Part shown: positions 58,198 to 64,000 of the stretch, piece after piece
Numbering within the stretch: the first letter of the stretch is position 1
Layout: every line of letters begins with the position of its first letter
Assembly (NCBI GenBank): GCA_016776605.1
Contig: JADHTB010000002.1
Location: forward strand, 256,842 to 320,841
Direction of reading: 5' to 3'
DNA from: Alphaproteobacteria bacterium
Lineage (GTDB): Bacteria; Pseudomonadota; Alphaproteobacteria; GCA-2731375
DNA: 64,000 nt
The notes under the pieces: model-generated
Databases searched by the model: none
The model's input: the letters and a program-made list of their open reading frames with translations, nothing else
Told to the model about the DNA's origin: nothing
Made by a program: the position numbers and the translations under genes

Positions 58198-60060
58198 ATG
58201 GTGGAGCAAATACTTGTCCGCACCTTGGCGGATGTGGAGGCAATCGAGCGGCAACCGCTGGCGCATCTGAATTTGCCGCAAAGCACCTATCACGCCATTC
58301 GGGGCGCGGCGGAAACCTATCCCGACCGCGTTGCCTTTAAAAATCTGCGTACCGGCACCGCGGATGAAGAGGCGGAGGATTTGCTGTACCGCGATCTCCT
58401 CTCGCAACTGCATCAAACCGCCAATTTGCTGCACGGACTGGGCGTTGGCGCCGACGATGCGGTTACCTTGTTGCTGCCGATCATTCCACAGACCAGCATT
58501 TGCCTGTGGGCCGCCGCCGCCACGGGCATCGCCAATCCGGTCAATTCGTTCCTCGAGACCGAACACCTGGTTTCAATCATGCGGTCGGGACGGGCCAAGG
58601 TCGTAATCGGTTGTCATCCCTCGATCGAGCCGACCTCGTGGCCCCGTGTCCAGGCCATCCGCGAACAATTGCCGGACGTGATCGCCATTCAGGTTGGCGG
58701 CAATGGCGATGATCTGGATGCCGGCGTCATCCACTATGAAAGCGCCATCGCGGCGCAAACCGGTGACCGCCTGCTGCATGACCGGCAACTGCAACAGACT
58801 GACGTTTGCGCCTATTTGCATACCGGTGGGACCACCGGACAGCCGAAATTGGCCCGGCACAGCCATCTGGGCCAGTTATTGCAATGCGCCGGCCTGGATT
58901 TCCTGCTGGGGCCGCAAAACCCATCGATCAGCCTGCTGGGCGTGCCGATGTTTCATGTTGGCGGCGTCATCGCGTCCAGTTTGTATGGTTTGAGCCGCGG
59001 CGGCACCATCGTCACCCTGCATCCCAACGGCCTGCGTAACCCGGTCGTGGTGCGGGATTTCATGGCCAACGCCGAACGTTTCGGCGCCACCTCTCTGGCT
59101 GGGGTGCCGGCCAGTTGGTCGGCCTTGTTGACCCTGCCCAGCGATCATCTGGATTTGAGCAAGGTCCGCCACGGCATCGTCGCGGCCTCTACCCTGCCCC
59201 TGGAAGTCGCGCACGGCGTTGTTAAGAAATTCGGTTTCCCCCTGGTTGAAGGCTGGGGCATGACCGAGACCCATTGTTTCGCCACCATGAACCCGCTGCA
59301 TGGGGAAAACAGAGTCGGTTCCGTCGGCCTGCGTTTTCCCTATATGCAGATACGGGTGGCTCAGTTGGACGATGTGGGCGGGTTATTGCGCGATTGCGAA
59401 GTGGACGAAATTGGCGTGCTGCTGGTTAAGGGGCCCCAGGTGATCGCGGGCTATGTGGACGATGTTCATAACAAGGCAGCCTGGGTGGACGGCGATTGGC
59501 TGAACACCGGTGATCTGGCTCGCCAGGACGCGGACGGCTATTTCTGGCACACGGGACGGGCCAAGGATTTGATCATTCGCGGCGGCCACAACATTGATCC
59601 ACTATTGATTGAGGAGGTGTTGTACCAGTTCCCCGGCATCGAACTGGCGGCCGCCGTGGGCCAGCCCGACCGCAGGGTTGGTGAAATGCCGGTTGCCTTT
59701 GTGCAGATGCGCGCCGGTGAGGCGTTCGATGAGGACGCGATAAAAAGCTTTGTCCGTGCACGCATACAGGAACGCGCCGCCAATCCCATTGCCATTCATG
59801 CGCTGGCCGAAATGCCCCTGACCCAGGTTGGCAAGATTTTCAAACCGGCCCTGCGCCTGGAAGCGGCCCGCCTGATTTTACAGCGGGAACTTTCCGCCAT
59901 CGCCCAAGGCCAGGGCGAAATTGCCGTGACGGTCGAAACCCATCCCGTCCACGGCACGCTGGCGCAGGTCACACTGACGGGTGGCGATGAAGAGCTGGCC
60001 GCGCGCATCAAAGAGGCGGTTGGCGGTTATCCTCTGCACAGCGAGGTCGCCAAAACTTAA
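58198..60060 (+). CDS. AMP-forming acyl-CoA synthetase
   Basis: 620 residues. Adenylate-forming enzyme: P-loop-type 'YLHTGGTTGQPKLA', 'VEGWGMTETHCF' (A5), 'DWLNTGDLARQDADGYFWHT' (A7), 'GRAKDLIIRGGHNIDP' (A8) and the A10 lysine in 'LTQVGKIFKPALR'. Activates a carboxylic acid to its CoA thioester. Substrate unknown; no beta-oxidation genes nearby. A short C-terminal extension (about 70 residues) follows A10. Convergent with gatB, 2-base gap. Confidence 0.9.
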   Translation: MVEQILVRTLADVEAIERQPLAHLNLPQSTYHAIRGAAETYPDRVAFKNLRTGTADEEAEDLLYRDLLSQLHQTANLLHGLGVGADDAVTLLLPIIPQTSICLWAAAATGIANPVNSFLETEHLVSIMRSGRAKVVIGCHPSIEPTSWPRVQAIREQLPDVIAIQVGGNGDDLDAGVIHYESAIAAQTGDRLLHDRQLQQTDVCAYLHTGGTTGQPKLARHSHLGQLLQCAGLDFLLGPQNPSISLLGVPMFHVGGVIASSLYGLSRGGTIVTLHPNGLRNPVVVRDFMANAERFGATSLAGVPASWSALLTLPSDHLDLSKVRHGIVAASTLPLEVAHGVVKKFGFPLVEGWGMTETHCFATMNPLHGENRVGSVGLRFPYMQIRVAQLDDVGGLLRDCEVDEIGVLLVKGPQVIAGYVDDVHNKAAWVDGDWLNTGDLARQDADGYFWHTGRAKDLIIRGGHNIDPLLIEEVLYQFPGIELAAAVGQPDRRVGEMPVAFVQMRAGEAFDEDAIKSFVRARIQERAANPIAIHALAEMPLTQVGKIFKPALRLEAARLILQRELSAIAQGQGEIAVTVETHPVHGTLAQVTLTGGDEELAARIKEAVGGYPLHSEVAKT

Positions 60061-60062
60061 AT

Positions 60063-61517
60063 TCAGGCCTTCAGTTTTTCTCGCAGCAACTGATTGACCA
60101 TCTGCGGGTTGGCCTTGCCCTTGGTGGCCTGCATGATCTGGCCGACGAACCAGCCCAGGACCTTGTCCTTGCCGCTTTGGAATTCAGCCACTTTGTCCGG
60201 GTTGGCGGCGATCACCTTGTCGATTTCGCCCTCGATGGCACCGCTGTCGGAAACCTGCGTCAGACCTTTTTCGGCGACAATATCGGCGGCGTCCCGGCCG
60301 CTTTCGAACATGAATTCCAGAACGTCCTTGGCAATCTTGCCGGAGATCGTGTTATCCGCGATCAAATCGATCAAGCCGCCCAGCTGTCCGGCGCTGATCG
60401 GGCTATCGGCAATGTCCCGCTCGGCCTTGGATAACTGAGCAAAGAATTCACCCTGTACCCAGTTGGCGGCAACCTTGGCGTCGCGGCCCGTTGCCACCTG
60501 TTCGTAAAACGCCGCGATATCCCGGTCGCTGACCAGGACCTGGGCATCGTGGGCCGATAATCCCAGTTCATCCATATAACGCTGTTTTTTGGCATCGGGC
60601 AGTTCGGGCAATGTCGTCCGTATCCCCTCGATAAATGCGTCGGAAAACTCCAGGGGCAGCAAATCCGGGTCCGGGAAATAGCGGTAGTCGTGCGCCTCTT
60701 CCTTGCTGCGCATGGGCCTTGTGGTGCCGGTCTGGGCGTCGAACAGGCGGGTTTCCTGATCAATGCTGCCGCCGTCTTCGAGAATATCGATCTGCCGGTT
60801 GGTTTCGTAGGCGATGGCCAGCTGCATGAAGCGGACGGAGTTGACGTTCTTGATCTCGGCCCGGGTGCCCAGCCCCTCCCCTGGCCGGCGCACGGAGACA
60901 TTAACGTCGGCCCGCATGGAGCCTTCCTCCATGTTGCCATCGCAGGTGCCCAGGTAACGCAGGATGGCCCGCACCTTGCGCACATAGGCCCCGGCCTCCT
61001 CGGCCGAGCGCATATCGGGTTTGGAGACAATCTCCATCAATGCCACGCCGGATCGGTTCAGGTCCACATAGGTCTTGGAAGGATGCCGGTCATGGATCGA
61101 TTTCCCGGCGTCCTGCTCCAGATGCAATCGTTCAATGCCGATATCCCGCGAACTGCCATCCGCCAAGTCCACACTGATCATACCCTCGCCGACAATGGGT
61201 TGCAGGTATTGCGAGATCTGATAGCCCTGGGGCAGATCCGCATAGAAATAATTCTTCCGATCAAACACCGAATATTTATTGATCTTGGCATTCAGCCCTA
61301 GGCCACTGCGCACGGCCTGTTGCACCGCGATTTCATTAATCACCGGCAACATGCCGGGCATACCCGCATCGACCAGACTGACCTGGCTGTTCGGTTCCGC
61401 GCCAAACGCCGTGGCCGCACCGGAAAACAGTTTTGATTTGGAGGTGACCTGCGCATGTACTTCCAGACCGATGACCACTTCCCATGGGCCGGTGGCGCCT
61501 TCGACAAGATCGCTCAT
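60063..61517 (-). CDS. gatB: Asp/Glu-tRNA amidotransferase subunit B
   Basis: 484 residues. GatB signatures '[19 protein letters not shown]', '[20 protein letters not shown]', '[17 protein letters not shown]', and a C-terminal YqeY-like tail. Activates and amidates Glu-tRNA(Gln) or Asp-tRNA(Asn) with GatA and GatC. The start at 61517 overlaps the gatA stop by ATGA; the six upstream codons are not used. Confidence 0.97.
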   Translation of the reverse strand: MSDLVEGATGPWEVVIGLEVHAQVTSKSKLFSGAATAFGAEPNSQVSLVDAGMPGMLPVINEIAVQQAVRSGLGLNAKINKYSVFDRKNYFYADLPQGYQISQYLQPIVGEGMISVDLADGSSRDIGIERLHLEQDAGKSIHDRHPSKTYVDLNRSGVALMEIVSKPDMRSAEEAGAYVRKVRAILRYLGTCDGNMEEGSMRADVNVSVRRPGEGLGTRAEIKNVNSVRFMQLAIAYETNRQIDILEDGGSIDQETRLFDAQTGTTRPMRSKEEAHDYRYFPDPDLLPLEFSDAFIEGIRTTLPELPDAKKQRYMDELGLSAHDAQVLVSDRDIAAFYEQVATGRDAKVAANWVQGEFFAQLSKAERDIADSPISAGQLGGLIDLIADNTISGKIAKDVLEFMFESGRDAADIVAEKGLTQVSDSGAIEGEIDKVIAANPDKVAEFQSGKDKVLGWFVGQIMQATKGKANPQMVNQLLREKLKA

Positions 61518-63010
61518 GAACCGCCCCTCCACCATTGTTCGGGGGCCTTGGCAAAGGCAGCGGCCTCTTCCAAAACCCCGGCCACGCGATACATGGTCTC
61601 CTCATCAAAGGCCGGTGCGAGAATTTGCAGGCCCAGGGGCAGCCCCTCATCCGATAACCCGGCCGGAATTGATATGCCGGGCAGGCCCGCCAGATTGGCA
61701 GGCACGGTGAAGACGTCGTTCAGATACATGGCAATCGGATCGTCCGCCTTGTCACCTACCGCAAAAGCCGCCGACGGCGCCGACGGTGTCAGAATGGCGT
61801 CGACCTTTTCATAGGCATCGCGAAAATCCTGGGCGATCAGGCGGCGGACTTTCTGCGCCTTCAGATAATAGGCATCGTAATAGCCGGCCGATAACACATA
61901 GGTGCCAATCAGCACACGGCGGCGCACCTCCGCCCCAAAGCCGGCGGCGCGGGTATTCTTATACATTTCGGTCAAATCTTCGCCCGGCACCCGCAGGCCA
62001 AACCGTACGCCGTCATAACGGGCCAGATTGGACGACGCCTCGGCGGGCGCCACGATGTAGTAGGCCGGCAAGGCGTATTTGGTGTGCGGCAGAGAGATAT
62101 CGACAATGGCGGCGCCGGCATCACGCAACCAGCCGATGCCCTGCTGCCATAAGGCTTCGATCTCGACCGGCATGCCGTCCAGTACATATTCCTTTGGCAC
62201 GCCGATTTTCAAGCCGCGCACATCACCGGTCAGGGCGGCCTCGAAATCCGGCAACGCTATTTTGGCGGAGGTTGAATCCTTGGGGTCATAACCCGCCATG
62301 GCGCCCAGCATAATGGCGTTATCACGCACGCTACGGGTGATGGGGCCCGCCTGATCCAGGGACGACGCGAACGCCACCACGCCCCAGCGGGAGCACCGGC
62401 CATAGGTCGGTTTACAACCAACCGTGCCGGTGAAGGCGGCTGGTTGGCGGATTGAGCCCCCCGTATCCGTCGCCGTTGCGCCCATGGCGAAACGTCCCGC
62501 CACGGCCACGGCGGAACCACCCGACGAGCCGCCCGGCACCAAGGTTTGGTTGTCTCCCTTGCGCCGCCACGGGTTCTGCACCACGCCGTGGTAAGAGGTT
62601 TCATTGGACGAACCCATGGCGAATTCATCCATGTTGGTCTTGCCCAGCATGACCGCGCCCGCCTGCCAAAGGTTGGCCGTGACCGTGCTTTCATAGGGCG
62701 GCGTGAAACCATCGAGAATATGGCTGCCGGCGGTGGTCAAAACCCCCTTGGTACAGAATAAATCCTTGATCGCCAGGGGAATGCCTTCCAAGGCACCGGT
62801 CTCGCCCCCGGCATCTCCTTTGGCCCGGCGCGCATCGGAGGCGTCCGCCATGGCCAGGGCAATCTCCGGGGTTTCCGTCACCATGGCGTTCAGGGTGGTG
62901 GCATCGGCCATGGCCGCGATATGGCTTTCGGTCAATTCCCTGGCGGAAAGTGTCCCCTTCGCCAGCTGATCCCGCGCCTCGGCGATGCCTAATTCGGTCG
63001 GCTCTGCCAT
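61514..63010 (-). CDS. gatA: Asp/Glu-tRNA amidotransferase subunit A
   Basis: 498 residues. Amidase-signature family with the Ser-cisSer-Lys triad: Lys in '[12 protein letters not shown]', serines in '[15 protein letters not shown]' and '[12 protein letters not shown]'. Supplies ammonia from glutamine to GatB. Overlaps the gatC stop by one base (TAATG). Confidence 0.97.
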   Translation of the reverse strand: MAEPTELGIAEARDQLAKGTLSARELTESHIAAMADATTLNAMVTETPEIALAMADASDARRAKGDAGGETGALEGIPLAIKDLFCTKGVLTTAGSHILDGFTPPYESTVTANLWQAGAVMLGKTNMDEFAMGSSNETSYHGVVQNPWRRKGDNQTLVPGGSSGGSAVAVAGRFAMGATATDTGGSIRQPAAFTGTVGCKPTYGRCSRWGVVAFASSLDQAGPITRSVRDNAIMLGAMAGYDPKDSTSAKIALPDFEAALTGDVRGLKIGVPKEYVLDGMPVEIEALWQQGIGWLRDAGAAIVDISLPHTKYALPAYYIVAPAEASSNLARYDGVRFGLRVPGEDLTEMYKNTRAAGFGAEVRRRVLIGTYVLSAGYYDAYYLKAQKVRRLIAQDFRDAYEKVDAILTPSAPSAAFAVGDKADDPIAMYLNDVFTVPANLAGLPGISIPAGLSDEGLPLGLQILAPAFDEETMYRVAGVLEEAAAFAKAPEQWWRGGS

Positions 63011-63297
63011 TATTCGATCACCTTTGGGACGGCAAAAAATCCGTTCGCGCCATCGGGCGCGTTGGCCACGATATCCGCCTGTTTGTCACCATCGTTGATG
63101 ACATCCTCACGCCAGCGCAGCGCCTGGTCATGCACGGATGCCATGGGCGGAACGGCATCCGTGTCCACTTCATTAAGCTGCTCGATCCATTGCAGGATGC
63201 CCGACAACTCGTCAGCCAGAGGCTGCAACTCTTCCTCGCCGACCCCGATACGGGCCAGATGGGCAATGCGTGCGACAGTGGCTTTATCGACCGACAT
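63010..63297 (-). CDS. gatC: Asp/Glu-tRNA amidotransferase subunit C
   Basis: 95 residues, normal length. '[19 protein letters not shown]', '[20 protein letters not shown]' and '[20 protein letters not shown]' fit GatC. Stabilises the GatAB complex. The ATG at 63297 has AAAGGT upstream; the open frame extends 75 codons further into the divergent ruvX region and is rejected there. Confidence 0.95.
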   Translation of the reverse strand: MSVDKATVARIAHLARIGVGEEELQPLADELSGILQWIEQLNEVDTDAVPPMASVHDQALRWREDVINDGDKQADIVANAPDGANGFFAVPKVIE

Positions 63298-63370
63298 GTG
63301 CGACCTTTCCGGTCTGTGGAAATCCATGAAATTGTGCCCCTGTTCGGGCGCGCGGAAGCTAACACCCGTT

Positions 63371-63844
63371 ATGTCCTTGATCAAGCCCGAGGCGCTGCGC
63401 GCCGCCGTTGCGACACCACTGCGATTGTTGGGCCTGGACCTGGGCAGCAAGACGATCGGCCTGGCTTTGTCGGATATCACCTGGCAAATCGCCTCGCCAT
63501 TGGAAACCATACGGCGGCGCAAATTCAGCGTCGATGTGGAACGTCTGTTCGCCTTGATTGACGAGCATGCGGTGGGCGGACTGGTGCTGGGCCTGCCGTT
63601 AAATATGGACGGTAGCGAGGGGCCGCGATGTCAATCGACCCGCGCCTTTGCCCATAATGTGCTGGCCCTGCGTGATTTGCCAATCGTTCTTCAGGACGAG
63701 CGTCTCAGCACCGCCGCGGTGCAACGGATGTTGGTCGAGGAAATGGACAGCACCCGGAAACGCCGGGCGGCAGTCGTGGACAAACTGGCGGCCGCCTATA
63801 TTTTGCAGGGTCTGCTCGATCGCCTGAACCTGACGCGGAGCTGA
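63371..63844 (+). CDS. ruvX: Holliday junction resolvase-like RuvX (YqgF)
   Basis: 157 residues. RNase H-fold nuclease with '[17 protein letters not shown]' (first catalytic Asp), '[17 protein letters not shown]', '[15 protein letters not shown]' and '[13 protein letters not shown]' (last Asp). Acts in 16S rRNA 5' end processing and possibly DNA repair. Divergent from gatC with 73 bases between. Confidence 0.93.
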   Translation: MSLIKPEALRAAVATPLRLLGLDLGSKTIGLALSDITWQIASPLETIRRRKFSVDVERLFALIDEHAVGGLVLGLPLNMDGSEGPRCQSTRAFAHNVLALRDLPIVLQDERLSTAAVQRMLVEEMDSTRKRRAAVVDKLAAAYILQGLLDRLNLTRS

Positions 63845-63849
63845 TCCTT

Positions 63850-64000
63850 ATGCTCAAGACTTTAAAACTGGCCGTCGTAACCGACATTCACCACGGCCCG
63901 GACAAAATGACCAAAGTCGGCTCGGCGGCGGTGCCGCTGCTACAGGATTTCGTCGGCTTTACCCGTGCCTACCAACCGCATTTCATTGCCGAACTGGGCG
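63850..64000 (+). CDS. Metallophosphoesterase family protein (partial)
   Basis: The first 50 codons only; the gene runs off the window. 'LKLAVVTDIHHGPDKMTKVG' has the D-x-H motif that opens the calcineurin-like metallophosphoesterase fold. GGAGC ribosome-binding site about 10 bases upstream; 5 bases after the ruvX stop. Confidence 0.65.
   Translation, partial: MLKTLKLAVVTDIHHGPDKMTKVGSAAVPLLQDFVGFTRAYQPHFIAELG

Overview
The window looks like a chromosomal segment of a motile alphaproteobacterium, most probably Rhodospirillales-like. The reasons are the gene order dusB-ntrB-ntrC-ntrY-ntrX-trkA-trkH-dat-hfq-hflX, the CtrA/ChpT cell-cycle regulators beside flagellar and chemotaxis genes, an alphaproteobacterial suf operon headed by an Rrf2 regulator, and a CIRCE-controlled groESL operon. 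Gene density is high and most operon partners overlap by ATGA, TGATG or TAATG junctions. No phage, plasmid, CRISPR or rRNA sequence was seen.

Layout. 1-5765 (minus): Fe-S assembly operon sufR-B-C-D-S-E. 6048-10848: outer-membrane MipA/OmpV protein, GMC oxidoreductase, ilvD, and a small DUF1127-like protein. 11086-13643: Xaa-Pro aminopeptidase convergent with a GntR/FadR-type repressor. 13779-19369 (plus): five-gene corrinoid methyl-transfer operon (unknown protein, UroD-fold Zn methyltransferase, corrinoid protein, corrinoid-reactivating Fe-S ATPase, pterin methyltransferase), preceded by a PdhR-like operator. 19469-21345: tRNA-Val, mazG, inositol-phosphatase family gene. 21423-23482: groESL with CIRCE and a sigma70 promoter. 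23655-26552: a sigma54-type promoter, a 34-residue hydrophobic ORF, an LLM-type flavin oxidoreductase, and amtB-glnK. 26559-39699 (minus): hflX, hfq, aminotransferase, trkHA, ntrYX, ntrBC, dusB. 39975-43132: a secreted beta-propeller protein diverging from a Tat-exported cupredoxin-like protein and a polytopic membrane protein. 43175-52716: fliIJ, ctrA, cheR-B-Y-W-A, chpT. 52910-60060: NAD-linked formate dehydrogenase (fused GB subunit plus alpha), an unknown membrane protein and an acyl-CoA synthetase. 60063-64000: gatBAC, ruvX and the start of a metallophosphoesterase.

Two things stand out. First, the corrinoid operon is a compact C1 system that would pass methyl groups from an unknown substrate through a cobalamin protein to tetrahydrofolate. 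It has no MttB-type methyltransferase and starts with a protein I do not recognise; the formate dehydrogenase later in the window could oxidise C1 units from it. Second, a family of dispersed 103-bp palindromic elements (five clear copies plus one decayed copy) behaves like IS630/Tc1-type miniature transposons. Each clear copy is flanked by TA, four of five sit at CTAG, one copy is nested inside another so that removing it restores a 103-bp element, and three copies abut genes so that the element's terminal TAG is the stop codon.

All functional calls come from reading the sequence by eye. No database search was run.
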